A stretch of 64,000 nucleotides of DNA from Curvibacter sp. AEP1-3 (GTDB lineage: Bacteria > Pseudomonadota > Gammaproteobacteria > Burkholderiales > Burkholderiaceae_C). This document shows, in pieces, positions 42,021-50,186 of this stretch (the stretch's first letter is position 1; every line of letters begins with the position of its first letter). The stretch spans positions 3,919,674 through 3,983,673 of the forward strand of contig NZ_CP015698.1 in assembly GCF_002163715.1 (NCBI RefSeq). Reading direction: 5' to 3'. Below the pieces are notes generated by a model. That model searched no databases. It had not been told where the DNA came from and saw only the letters and a list, made by a program, of their open reading frames with translations. The translations under genes were made by a program, and so were the position numbers.

Positions 42021-42572
42021 ATGTTTTCAAGGACTTCAAGCTCAACATTGAGTCGTCTTGGTTTGAGCCTGATGGCCGTCTGGGTGTTGTCGGCTTGCTC
42101 AAAACCTGGGCCAACGGTGGTGATGGATGGCAATGAATGGATGCGTTGCGCCTTGGGGCAAACATGGGAAGAAAACACCTGCACAGGCAAAGCTCAGACC
42201 TTCACTTTTGATGAAGCCCTGGCTACGGCGAAGAGGTTAAATGCCGAGGGCGGCGTCTACGGCAAAACCGATTGGCGTGTGCCTACTGTCCGCCAGTTGG
42301 CCAGCTTGCTGGTGTGCAGCACCGGGTTTGAAAAAACAAAGACAGAAATTGAAGATGGCGCTCCAGCGGTTGCGAGTGGCTGCAACGGCGGCTCCGACAG
42401 CCCAACGATAGATGCCAAGAAATTTCCGAATGCGCATGCCGTTTTTTGGTCATCATCGCCTTATGTGCGAGATTCGCGTGCTGCTTGGGCTGTCAGTTTC
42501 GGCTATGGCGGCGTCGATTACAGCGGCCTAAGCTTCGATTACCAGGTTCGTTTGGTGCGTGCCAGCCAGTGA
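42021..42572 (+). CDS. DUF1566 lipoprotein with variable-looking C-terminus
   Basis: 183 residues with a lipoprotein signal (lipobox LSAC). The DUF1566 domain is smaller but clearly paralogous to the gene at 39308: MRCALGQTWEENTC, DWRVPTVRQLASLL, FWSSSPYV and a C-terminal VRLVRASQ that ends the protein. Codons 42477-42545 correspond to the variable segment of the paralogue. It would be anchored to a membrane by its lipid and display the lectin-like fold outside the cytoplasm. The pairing of a soluble and a lipid-anchored version in one operon is notable. Confidence 0.8.
   Translation: MFSRTSSSTLSRLGLSLMAVWVLSACSKPGPTVVMDGNEWMRCALGQTWEENTCTGKAQTFTFDEALATAKRLNAEGGVYGKTDWRVPTVRQLASLLVCSTGFEKTKTEIEDGAPAVASGCNGGSDSPTIDAKKFPNAHAVFWSSSPYVRDSRAAWAVSFGYGGVDYSGLSFDYQVRLVRASQ
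42477..42545 (+). repeat. Variable-repeat-like segment 2 (DGR style)
   Basis: Aligned with 39755-39823. Codons here are mostly NNC or NNT (cgt, gct, agt, ggc, tac, agc, ttc), encoding a different residue set (RAA-A-S-G-Y-G-YSG-SF-Y) between the same conserved flanks. Confidence 0.5.
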
Positions 42573-42662
42573 TTGGCAGCGGTGCAAGCCGCTTTGGGCT
42601 TGTTGATTGACGGCCTGGCCAAGCAAAAGATAAGCCATAACAAGTACACCGATGCTCCGAAC

Positions 42663-43076
42663 ATGAAATCGCCCAAGCTCCTTCAAACCATCCGGGCCAG
42701 TGCTCTGCAACTGGCCCGCCGAGACCGTGTGGCCGCGCCCAGCGGCTGGAACTTGTTGGCATTTGGGGCTTGCAGTTGCGTGTCGCTGCTGTGTGCGTGT
42801 GCCGTGGGGTATTACGCATGGGGTGTTTGGGCCGGGCATTCCTTCTTTTACAAAGGGCATGAATACGTCGGTGCACAAGCACCTTTGCAGGCGAGCTTGA
42901 TGATGCTGGGCGGATTGGGGCTGGTGCCCTTTTCAATCTGGACCTCGGTGCAATACGCGCTGGAATGGGTTTGGCGTGTGCGCCGCTGGCGTGGGCGGGC
43001 GGCGTGGCCCGATGGGGCTGATGCACCGGCTGCGGCGCGGGTGGGGCCACACGTTGAAAAGCATGGTGAGCTATGA
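42663..43076 (+). CDS. Small membrane protein, two predicted helices
   Basis: 137 residues from the ATG at 42663 (an open TTG start at 42573 would add 30). Two hydrophobic segments, WNLLAFGACSCVSLLCACAVGYYAW near residues 24-48 and LMMLGGLGLVPFSIWTSVQYALEW near 76-99, with a basic cytoplasmic-type tail. The stop overlaps the next start by four bases (ATGA). No family recognised. Its partner appears to be the following membrane-anchored protein. Confidence 0.65.
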   Translation: MKSPKLLQTIRASALQLARRDRVAAPSGWNLLAFGACSCVSLLCACAVGYYAWGVWAGHSFFYKGHEYVGAQAPLQASLMMLGGLGLVPFSIWTSVQYALEWVWRVRRWRGRAAWPDGADAPAAARVGPHVEKHGEL

Positions 43077-44038
43077 CGCTGCTCGACATCCTTCAAGGCT
43101 TGGGCAGCGTGCTTGTCTTTTCCGTTGGCGTGACCGTGTTGTACATGTTCGCCAAAGGATGTTGGTTGCTGCTCGTGCGCAGTCTGCAAGCCACCGCGCG
43201 GTTTGCGCGGGACGGGATTCGCAATCCGCGCCAAGCCGTGGTCGATGCACCGTTTTTGATTCAGCTTCTGATCCTTCCTTTTTTGCTGGCGTGGGAGCGG
43301 GTGGACAAGTGGCGGCACCCCGAAGAAGCGCGGCGCAGACAAGCACTGTTCAAGCGCAACCAGGCTGCCGCGCAGGTGTTTCAAAGTCGTTTAGACCAGG
43401 TGGCCCTGTACCGCGAAGGGCGCACCATCACCTTGTGCAAGATCGTTCGCTTTGAGGTCAGCGAGCACTTTGTGAACTTTAACGCAGAGCCTGTGCCGCA
43501 CGCGGGTTTCACTCCAATCACCGAGCCTTGGAGCTTTGGCACCAACTGGAATGACTTTTTCTACGACGCAAAAGTTTTAGCGTTGGATAGTCAGTTCATG
43601 CGTTGGCGCGTCAATTTTGATGATGAGCGCATTAGCAAACTCGGTCTTTATGCTGCCACGTTACCGCCCGAGCTTGACCCTATCGACCGCTCTGACAGGC
43701 TCGAACATTTTTGGACGTACGGCATGGATGCCGACGCGCGGGCGCATAAGCGTCTAGCCGTGGAGCAGGCGCAATTTGGTTTGAAAGCGTATATCCAAAA
43801 TGCTCAAGCGGCGGGCGATGGCGGCGCATGGCTCAAAGAACTGCCCGAGGCGTTGGAGGCAGTGGTGAACATCATGAGCGCCCATGCCTTTCCAGGCGGC
43901 CCCGATGACCTCTCGGAGATTCGCTTTGAAGAACGCTGTGGCGATGTGGTCATGTGGGTGCCCATCATGCCCAACCCTTGGCGCATTCAATTTTCTGAAG
44001 ACAATTTGCTGCGCTGGTGGAAGGAACAAAATGCATAG
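43073..44038 (+). CDS. Membrane-anchored protein of unknown function
   Basis: 321 residues. Two N-terminal hydrophobic segments (about 8-35 and 62-75: ILQGLGSVLVFSVGVTVLYM and PFLIQLLILPFLLAW) are followed by a charged linker and a soluble domain of ~240 residues with several Trp and the pattern RFEERCGDVVMWVPIMPNPWRIQF near the end. No catalytic motif seen. Overlapping the preceding gene, it closes the inserted block. The toxin with its antitoxin tail follows 60 bases later. Confidence 0.7.
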   Translation: MTLLDILQGLGSVLVFSVGVTVLYMFAKGCWLLLVRSLQATARFARDGIRNPRQAVVDAPFLIQLLILPFLLAWERVDKWRHPEEARRRQALFKRNQAAAQVFQSRLDQVALYREGRTITLCKIVRFEVSEHFVNFNAEPVPHAGFTPITEPWSFGTNWNDFFYDAKVLALDSQFMRWRVNFDDERISKLGLYAATLPPELDPIDRSDRLEHFWTYGMDADARAHKRLAVEQAQFGLKAYIQNAQAAGDGGAWLKELPEALEAVVNIMSAHAFPGGPDDLSEIRFEERCGDVVMWVPIMPNPWRIQFSEDNLLRWWKEQNA

Positions 44039-44100
44039 TAAATCGGTGTTGAACGGCACGTATTGGGCGGAAGAAGTTCCAATGGCGGGTATAGAGAAGC

Positions 44101-44136
44101 GCACCGGCCAAGGACAGGCAAAGTGAAGCGCGGTGA
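44101..44136 (+). pseudogene. Orphan 3' end of a second antitoxin copy
   Basis: Reads A-P-A-K-D-R-Q-S-E-A-R-stop in the frame that overlaps the toxin start. It matches 39242-39277, the end of the antitoxin gene, at 31 of 36 bases. The rest of the antitoxin is missing upstream, so the toxin's own antitoxin has been replaced by unrelated DNA. Confidence 0.75.
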
Positions 44137-44449
44137 AGTGTGGTGGGTTGAGTTTGACCCGGCTGTCGGCTCTGAAATTCGCAAGACCCGCCCTGCCGTC
44201 ATTGTGAGCAACGATGCGGCCAATAGAAACCTGTCCCGTGTGGTGGTCGTGCCTTTGACCAGCAACACGGGCCGTCAGTACCCCGGTGAAGCGGTCGTGT
44301 CGGTCGATGGCCAAAGCAGCAAGGCGATGGCAGACCAAATCATGGCTGCGGACAAAGCTCGCCTCAAAAGCCAATTCGGCACGGTCAACAAAGCCGATAT
44401 TCAGGCGGTGGAGGACGCCATTCGCGTCCACCTGGGCTTGGCCAAATAG
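44123..44449 (+). CDS. MazF/PemK-family toxin without adjacent antitoxin
   Basis: 108 residues from GTG at 44123, overlapping the antitoxin remnant. VKRGEVWWVEFDPAVGSEIRKTRPAVIVSNDAANRNLSRVVVVPLTS is a textbook MazF/PemK start, and the QIMAADKARLKSQFGTV block is present, so the toxin seems intact. The nearest antitoxin gene, at 39047-39277, is almost 5 kb upstream and has a near-identical C-terminus, so it may still serve this toxin. An intact toxin without its neighbour antitoxin should be selected against unless the distant one works. Confidence 0.88.
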   Translation: MKRGEVWWVEFDPAVGSEIRKTRPAVIVSNDAANRNLSRVVVVPLTSNTGRQYPGEAVVSVDGQSSKAMADQIMAADKARLKSQFGTVNKADIQAVEDAIRVHLGLAK

Positions 44450-44458
44450 TGCCGGTGT

Positions 44459-44712
44459 AAGTACGAAACCTTGAAGGTAGGCGAATCCTCTGGCCGCATT
44501 CGTCTGCGGTCATAGATGCGGGTGGTGGCGATGTTGGCATGGCCTAGCCACTCCTGCACCTTGGCGATGTCGGCCTCATGGTCGAGTGCATTGGTTGCAG
44601 CGGTGGCGCGAAGGCTGTGCGGCCCTAGCCCCTCGATGTCGATCTTGGCCAGGGCTGCATATTCGCGCAGCAGCTTATAAACCCCGTCCGGGGTGACCAG
44701 TGTGGTGGAGTC
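44459..44712 (-). pseudogene. Tyrosine recombinase, C-terminal fragment
   Basis: Minus-strand reading VTPDGVYKLLREYAALAKIDIEGLGPHSLRATAATNAL ... VQEWLGHANIATTRIYDRRR contains the HxLR, GHxxxxTT and Tyr elements of the integrase catalytic domain. The Arg I half is missing: the frame runs straight back into a transposase fragment at about 44712. The normal end (FKVSY) reads through into antisense of the toxin. It is a dead fragment of an integrase. Confidence 0.8.
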
Positions 44713-45090
44713 ACACGGCAAGGTCTGATCAAAGTACGCCCAGCCACCAAAGTATTGCCATACCGGAGTTTCCGACCAGCGTTGCACCACGCTCTCGTCG
44801 CTTTCATTGAAGGCGTGCTTCAAGTACAGCAGCGCAATCATTGTGCGCAGCGGTACGCGCGGGCGTCCGGCGTTGGACTTCACCGCCGCTATCTGAATCT
44901 ACTCACCGAACAGATCAATGCCGGGCAGCTTCTTGCCTGCGCGAACCTTGCCACTGAAAACGTGGGACACCGAGGCTTCAATTTGCTGCCACGGCATACG
45001 CGAGGCCAGCACCGCCAGCGCGTGGCGCAGGTCAATCATGTGGTCCAGGCGCAAGCGGAAAAAGTCTTCGGTGGCAGCATCCATCGGCAT
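44713..45090 (-). pseudogene. IS5-family transposase, N-terminal fragment with internal stop
   Basis: From ATG at 45090: DFFRLRLDHMIDLRHALAVLASRMPWQQIEA and LPGIDLFGE, a stop at 44899-44901, then in the same frame SNAGRPRVPLRTMIALLYLKHAFNESDESVVQRWSETPVWQYF. These are the conserved N-terminal parts of IS5-type transposases. It then joins the integrase fragment without the DDE catalytic region. The end inverted repeats of the element could not be located. Confidence 0.82.
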
Positions 45091-45251
45091 TCAAAAACTC
45101 CCAGAAATTCAAACCCATTGGATACGAATATGGGTGTTATTGACATCGGCAATCACCCTCGAAACTAAGCATTCATGCGGGTTCAGGGGGATTTTCAGGG
45201 CCGACTATGTCATCAGACAAAATCGTGCACACTCTCTCGTAAAATTAAACA

Positions 45252-45461
45252 ATGACTCAAACCAAAAAATCTGAGATTACAGGTGATGGTCTACGCTACA
45301 AGCACAAAGCAAAAAACGGCTCACCGTTTACTGCTGCGCAGTCCTTCAGTGACGCTAGCAGGACTTGCTTTTTATGTGGCAAAAGAAGCGCTCAATCCGA
45401 TATGACAACGCGCAAAATTCTAGGGCGTGCTCACCTGGTGTGTTCACCCAGTTGCAAATAA
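45252..45461 (+). CDS. Small protein with a possible zinc-ribbon
   Basis: 69 residues. A C-terminal pattern of CFLCGKR...HLVCSPSCK (CxxC near 39-42 and CxxxC near 64-68) could bind zinc. The N-terminus is Lys/Thr-rich. AT-rich context and no convincing Shine-Dalgarno leave it uncertain. No neighbour suggests a role. Confidence 0.4.
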   Translation: MTQTKKSEITGDGLRYKHKAKNGSPFTAAQSFSDASRTCFLCGKRSAQSDMTTRKILGRAHLVCSPSCK

Positions 45462-45763
45462 CACAAGGTTTCGAAAGGTAGCATGACATAAGCTGAATCT
45501 GAATGCATTGAACAAATAGTCGTGTCTGATTCAACTGCACATCACCAAGAGAGACACCACCCTGATTACATCAATAGTTTGGCCTGCTCTGTATTTACTA
45601 CCGACCGTTACCCAATTCATTAGCGATGCTTTGATTGTTTACGATCCGATCTACAGCTTTCGGGCTTTGGTCAAGTGCGAAGTACGTTCTTTTTCCATAG
45701 CGGAGAAGACGAAAATTTTTGTCAATCAGTGTTGCCCTATCAAGCATGAAAAAGTCTAAATAG
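45462..45763. other. Gap without a convincing gene
   Basis: A minus-strand open frame (45598-45804) has no family resemblance and antisense-overlaps the next candidate, so I do not call it. Nothing else is visible. Confidence 0.5.
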
Positions 45764-46057
45764 AAGGCCGGCGTTCCTTGGTATCGCGCTGAGCAGTATG
45801 ACAAAATCCGCAGGATCTTCTTGGATGGACAGCAATTTCCCGCTCAATATGCGGACTGGCTCGCGTCCACACATAGAGTATGTGAGCAAATCATTGAAGA
45901 CGGCCGAGAGGTCATCCGCGTTGAGATCGATCCTGATAATTTTGTAGATTGGTGCCGCACCAACCATTTCAGGACCGACAGTCGTGGCCGCGACTGTTAT
46001 GTGAAACTAATGACCTTCCGTATAGCAACAGGCCAGGCATTACAATTTTCTGATTGA
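45764..46057 (+). CDS. Conserved small protein, 5' end unclear
   Basis: The open frame reads GVPWYRAEQYDKIRRIF ... YADWLASTHRVCEQIIEDGREVIRVEIDPDNFVDWCRTNHFRTDSRGRDCYV. This resembles a widespread family of ~90-residue uncharacterised proteins starting M-x-PWYRxE. No ATG or GTG exists at the expected start; the frame opens after a TAG at 45761-45763, and the only start-type codon (TTG at 45821) would drop the conserved PWYRAE. It has therefore probably lost its start. Function unknown. Confidence 0.45.
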   Translation, partial: KAGVPWYRAEQYDKIRRIFLDGQQFPAQYADWLASTHRVCEQIIEDGREVIRVEIDPDNFVDWCRTNHFRTDSRGRDCYVKLMTFRIATGQALQFSD

Positions 46058-46139
46058 ATCTGATTGGCTTTTCCCGCTGCAATCCCACAAAAAATTATCG
46101 AAAACTGACCTTTGCTTTAATGATTTTCAACAACTGGAA

Positions 46140-46455
46140 AAATTCCATCTGTGGAAATTAAAAGTGGCATTGACAAACTAGCAAACTCACGGTGTCGGGG
46201 AACGTCGTTCTGTAACTCTTCCATGTCCGGGTCCGTCAATTCAAACCATTGTTACATGAAGTGGATGCACAACAAGTTGAGTACTGCAAAAGGGGGGCGA
46301 CTGGTTTCACCCAGGGGTGGGCATTGGACAATCAGTGATTCCAACTCCACCCAAGGAAGCACGTGCTCCATCTCGTCGGGTAAATCCCGCTTGTGCACTC
46401 TCTCGGTCTTGAGTTCAAAGCAGACCATTGCCGCAGCTAGGCTGACTTGCTTCAT
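46140..46455 (-). pseudogene. Second IS5-family transposase remnant
   Basis: From ATG at 46455: MKQVSLAAAMVCFELKTERVHKRDLPDEMEHVLPW and SRPPFAVLNLLCIHFM, a TAA, then QWFELTDPDMEELQNDVPRHREFASLS in frame. It is the decayed N-terminal third of an IS5-type transposase of a different subgroup from the fragment at 44713. The catalytic part is gone. Confidence 0.78.
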
Positions 46456-46473
46456 GCAAAAAGTCTCATCGGT

Positions 46474-47283
46474 TCAGGCGAGGCTCCTTAGACGAAACAG
46501 GCATACATTTAGCTCGTCGAGTAATTCATCGATCGTGGGATCGTAATTGATAAAGTGCAAAGACCTCTTTGAGGCTGCAAATGAATGCCAAGCGGGTAGA
46601 TTCAAAATCTCAATCGTTCCGTACTCCAAACGCAGCCAACCTTTGTTTTCTAAAGAGTGTAGGACGCTCGAAAACCGACTTCGAGACACCCCGCAAAGTG
46701 AGGCCAAAACAGATTGATTGATGGATATGGATACTTTGGAGCCTATTTCCATGGCGGATGGTCTGTCAGAGTCGTAGGCCAGAGCTTCGGCAAATTGGCT
46801 GATACCAATGACAGAACGTAATGCCGGATTTCCCATCCGGAATAGCATCAGCATTTCTGAGGTGCGTTGCATCCGCCACGCCAGCACTTTTGCGAGTTTG
46901 GTTGCAAATGCAAGTTCTGTACTCAGCATCTCACGTATGCAGCCGGCCTCAATCTGCAGCGTATCTACAGAAACCAGGCAGCGATAATTCGCAAAACTCG
47001 GCTTTTCAGACAATATCGCGTGCTCGCCAAACCATGCGTTTTCATTGAAAAGCGCGACGTGGATATCTCTTTTTTCTTCATCAATGAGAGAGCAAGATAC
47101 AAGTCCATTAATGATCGTGCACCAATGCGATATTGTCTGCCCCTTCCTCCAAATTATTTCCCCCGACTCAAATGACTTAATGGATGTCTTGGTTGCATAG
47201 GATGCGGCCGTAGCTTCAGTACATCCCAGTGACCGTAATTTTTGGTAGGCATATCCGCCTACAAACGTTCCTGTGTCTTGCAT
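46474..47283 (-). CDS. Crp/Fnr-family transcriptional regulator
   Basis: 269 residues. N-terminal cyclic-nucleotide-binding-type beta barrel (about 35-150: FESGEIIWRKGQTISHWCTIINGLVSCSL, WFGEHAILSEKPSFANYRCLV) and a C-terminal winged helix (SVLASLCGVSRSRFSSVLHSLENKGWLRLEYGTIEIL). Residues for cAMP or an Fe-S cluster are not evident. The extra ~35 C-terminal residues exceed the usual length. It lies alone between a transposase scar and a recombinase gene, so its targets are unknown. Confidence 0.85.
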   Translation of the reverse strand: MQDTGTFVGGYAYQKLRSLGCTEATAASYATKTSIKSFESGEIIWRKGQTISHWCTIINGLVSCSLIDEEKRDIHVALFNENAWFGEHAILSEKPSFANYRCLVSVDTLQIEAGCIREMLSTELAFATKLAKVLAWRMQRTSEMLMLFRMGNPALRSVIGISQFAEALAYDSDRPSAMEIGSKVSISINQSVLASLCGVSRSRFSSVLHSLENKGWLRLEYGTIEILNLPAWHSFAASKRSLHFINYDPTIDELLDELNVCLFRLRSLA

Positions 47284-47435
47284 TTAGGTCATCATCGCAT
47301 AAACAAGTGAGACCATTAACGAACACGCAGATATGGACAGTCGTAAATTGCATTCACGACGTTCCCTGCTTTTAGTGGTATCGGCATTCGCAGTGCACTC
47401 ATTGATTTATTTCAACTGCGCCTTGGATTTCTTCA

Positions 47436-48938
47436 TTACATGCTACTTTTTTGGGCAGCGCGGGGGCTGAAACCGATTTCCACAAACTCCCGCAATTGCC
47501 GTAAATCGGTTTTTGCATAGGCAGCCGTCGTTTGCACCGTGGCGTGGCCAAGCAAAGCCTGCGCCGCCGGCAGTGGCACCCGTTTGTCGACCACCAATGT
47601 TCTGGCATAGGCGTGGCGCAGCCAGTGGGGTGAGACCTCCCGCAAAAGGGTAGCCCCGGCGGGGTCTGTCTCCTGTATTGCGCGGGCTACGGATTGCAAC
47701 ACCATGCGGATTTCGTCATACAGCCCGCGGGCCCCCAGCGCACCACCCTTGTCGCCATGGATCAGTGGCACTTGCTCCAGGTGAGCAGGTGATGCCGACA
47801 GTCCGCGTGCTTGTCGATACCCCGCCAATACGGCATTGCCCATGGCCGGTAAAGGGATGCAACGTTCCTTCCCACCTTTACCTATCACCGTCAGGACGGC
47901 ATCACCATGGCTATCCATGTCCAGTCGCGGCAGTTTCGCCTCGGCATTCCAGGCCAACTCGGCCAAACGCGCTCCGCTATAGCGGAACAAAATCCAAATG
48001 GCCGCCCGCCGCCAACGTTGCACGTCCGGACTGACCGCCACACTTTGCACCACCCAGGTATCACACTGCTGCAAAAGGTTTGTTGGTACAAACCGCGTGG
48101 GGGTAAAGCCAGCCTGGGCACGCGCACCTGTCGTCAATCCGGCTGCCGGGTTACCTAACAAGTACCCAGTGCTGTGCCAATAGCGAAACAAACTGGCTAC
48201 CACGGCCAATGCACGCGCTTGCGACGTGTCCCCCTTTCCAATCCCCCCGTCTTTGGGGCCACGCAAATGGACCTGATAACGCAGCAAGTCTGCGCGAGTC
48301 AAGTCGGATAGAGGCCCAAGGCCATGCGTGGTGCACCAGCGCACCAACCCTTCCAGTTCCGACAAGTAAGCACGCCAAGTGTGTTTAGAGCGTGCTGCGC
48401 GCTCGCGCAAAAACAGGGAGAGCGCCGCGTAATCGTCCTCCACCCCCAGCGTGTTGGTCTGAGGATGGGGGTTGTACAGGCCTCCCGTGCGCTGCAGCCA
48501 AGGGACCAAACCGGGTGCCACGTTAGGCCCGAAAGACGCTGACGCTTCTGCATCCACAACCTTGCTCTGCCCGGTCGGTACTTGCCGGAACCGTTTCTTC
48601 TGGCTTTTGAGCAGCGAGAGAACAACCTGCGCCACATCAGGGGCCTGCTCCGACGTCAGCGTCTGCAATTTGCCTTGATGCCAGACCTCGGTGACCTGCG
48701 CGACCTCGATCAGCAGGCTGCACACCTTGGGCTTGCTTCGTTTGGCGTCGGGCAAAGCTCCAAAGACCTGTACCAGGCGCTGCCAGGTCCAAGTCTCAAA
48801 TACGGGATGGCCCAAAGTTTCGGTCAGGTACAAGGCCGCGGCGGAAGGATCTTGTGGCAACCACTGGGGCGGCGATACGCCGTAATCCACCCAGCGGGGG
48901 ACTACATGGGAGGTGGACATGGACGGCGCCTGCGTCAC
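47436..48938 (-). CDS. Site-specific tyrosine recombinase
   Basis: 500 residues from GTG at 48938, which overlaps the stop of the KfrA-like gene (GTGA); an ATG 18 bases in is an alternative. A core-binding SAM-like region lies about 165-260 (YAALSLFLRERAARSKHTWRAYLSELEGL). The catalytic domain has R324 (SGARLAEL), H438-x-x-R441 (HWLRH), GHATVQTT and Y474. The ~160-residue N-terminal extension is unusual for simple phage integrases. The gene is intact and translationally coupled to a plasmid-type DNA-binding protein. Confidence 0.88.
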   Translation of the reverse strand: MTQAPSMSTSHVVPRWVDYGVSPPQWLPQDPSAAALYLTETLGHPVFETWTWQRLVQVFGALPDAKRSKPKVCSLLIEVAQVTEVWHQGKLQTLTSEQAPDVAQVVLSLLKSQKKRFRQVPTGQSKVVDAEASASFGPNVAPGLVPWLQRTGGLYNPHPQTNTLGVEDDYAALSLFLRERAARSKHTWRAYLSELEGLVRWCTTHGLGPLSDLTRADLLRYQVHLRGPKDGGIGKGDTSQARALAVVASLFRYWHSTGYLLGNPAAGLTTGARAQAGFTPTRFVPTNLLQQCDTWVVQSVAVSPDVQRWRRAAIWILFRYSGARLAELAWNAEAKLPRLDMDSHGDAVLTVIGKGGKERCIPLPAMGNAVLAGYRQARGLSASPAHLEQVPLIHGDKGGALGARGLYDEIRMVLQSVARAIQETDPAGATLLREVSPHWLRHAYARTLVVDKRVPLPAAQALLGHATVQTTAAYAKTDLRQLREFVEIGFSPRAAQKSSM

Positions 48939-49915
48939 AACAAGGACTCGGGCTTAGTGCGTTTGGTAGACGCAACGTTTTGGCCGGACTTGGTCACACG
49001 CTTTCGAGCTTTGGCCAGATTGGCGACTGGGGGTGCCCCGTTGGCTTGGGATTTGGGCAATGCGCTCAGAAAACCATCCACTTGGGCACGTAATGCCGTG
49101 TTGACGTACTTCAAAGCTGATATTTCGCCCACCGCTTGGTCTTTCTGGGCCCGGACTTCCTGGAGTTCATTCTCCACATGGGCGATCCGAGCCAATTGAG
49201 TGGCCTCGCGTTTTTCGGCAAATTTGAGCTGACCGGCCAAGCGGCCATTTTCAAGCTGGGTAGCCTGACGCTGCTGCTCGGTTTCCAGCATCAACTGCCT
49301 GGCCAAACCATCGTAGCGGTCACGCGCGGATGCAATGGCTGCGGAGGCCGATGCCTCCTTGGCCGCCAACTCTGCACCAAGGTTTTCCGCGCGTGCGCGG
49401 GATACTTCCAACTCCGCTGTGAGCGCAGTGATCTGTGTTTCATGTGTTGCCTGCTTGGCCAGCGCTTGAGCGAGCCGTGCATCCCGCTCTGAAATACCGG
49501 CGCGCAACTCCACCAGCTCCTGCATCAGGACTTCGCACCGCAGTTGCGCTTCTGTTAGGGCGGAGCGGGCTGCATCAGCCACACCCTGAGCCTGCGTCTT
49601 GAGCGCGAGCACTTCATCCAGCTGGACGCCAACGGCGGCTTGCCACAGTTGTGTCATCAGGACCGCGATGTCGGCAGGAAGCTCTGCAAGAGCAGGCAAT
49701 GGCGCGCCATCCCGCACCAGTTCGGCCTCTGCAGCATTGATTTCGCGTCCGATCGTGGATGGATTACCGCCGCCCAGGTAGGCGCGCACCTTACGTACGG
49801 AAACCACACGGCGAAAGGTTTGCCCGGAAGGGGATTCGCTTGCCCCCGCATCGCGCAGAAGGGCCAGGACTGCGGCGCGCACATCAGTGCTGGTAGCAAT
49901 AGTGGGGCGGGCCAT
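48935..49915 (-). CDS. KfrA-like DNA-binding coiled-coil protein
   Basis: 326 residues from the ATG at 49915 (GGAG upstream). Residues about 1-115 are the KfrA N-terminal helix-turn-helix domain (ARPTIATSTDVRAAVLALLRDAG, SVRKVRAYLGGGNPSTIGREI). Residues about 120-285 are a long Ala/Glu/Gln-rich alpha-helical coiled coil, and the tail is basic. KfrA proteins of IncP plasmids repress their own promoter and aid plasmid stability. Here the gene forms an operon with a tyrosine recombinase, so it may act as accessory factor or regulator of recombination. Confidence 0.85.
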   Translation of the reverse strand: MARPTIATSTDVRAAVLALLRDAGASESPSGQTFRRVVSVRKVRAYLGGGNPSTIGREINAAEAELVRDGAPLPALAELPADIAVLMTQLWQAAVGVQLDEVLALKTQAQGVADAARSALTEAQLRCEVLMQELVELRAGISERDARLAQALAKQATHETQITALTAELEVSRARAENLGAELAAKEASASAAIASARDRYDGLARQLMLETEQQRQATQLENGRLAGQLKFAEKREATQLARIAHVENELQEVRAQKDQAVGEISALKYVNTALRAQVDGFLSALPKSQANGAPPVANLAKARKRVTKSGQNVASTKRTKPESLL

Positions 49916-49954
49916 GGTGACTCCAAGAGAAAACCAGTTAACTAACAAACATAA

Positions 49955-50019
49955 ATAACGTTATGTAACTATAAATCACTTCCAAAAAAACAACATGTAA
50001 TCAGATAAATATTATTATC
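49955..50019. promoter_or_regulatory. AT-rich operator/promoter region of the KfrA-like operon
   Basis: Contains the perfect palindrome ATAACGTTAT (49955-49964) and the inverted repeat GATAA-N6-TTATC (50004-50019) in a strongly AT-rich stretch just upstream of the gene, where KfrA-type autoregulation would take place. Confidence 0.45.
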
Positions 50020-50119
50020 AGAGATAGAGAAGTGGCTTTTAAGGCTGGACTGCTGCCGTCAGGATGCTTTGAGAGGACAGTCGAGGTAAAAAACGAAGTT
50101 CAAGGGGGTCAGAAAATCC

Positions 50120-50171
50120 AGTATCCATGCGGGTTCTGGAATGTCATGGTCCTGAAACCCGCATGGATACT
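50120..50171. repeat. 16-bp perfect inverted repeat next to truncated hsdM
   Basis: AGTATCCATGCGGGTT (50120-50135) is the exact reverse complement of AACCCGCATGGATACT (50156-50171), with a 20-base spacer. The related words GGTTCTGGAATGTC and GGTTCTGAAACGTC lie within and just right of it. It stands 15 bases from the broken end of hsdM and 0.2 kb from the recombinase operon, so it may be the recombinase's crossover site or an element end. Confidence 0.7.
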
Positions 50172-50186
50172 AGGTTCTGAAACGTC

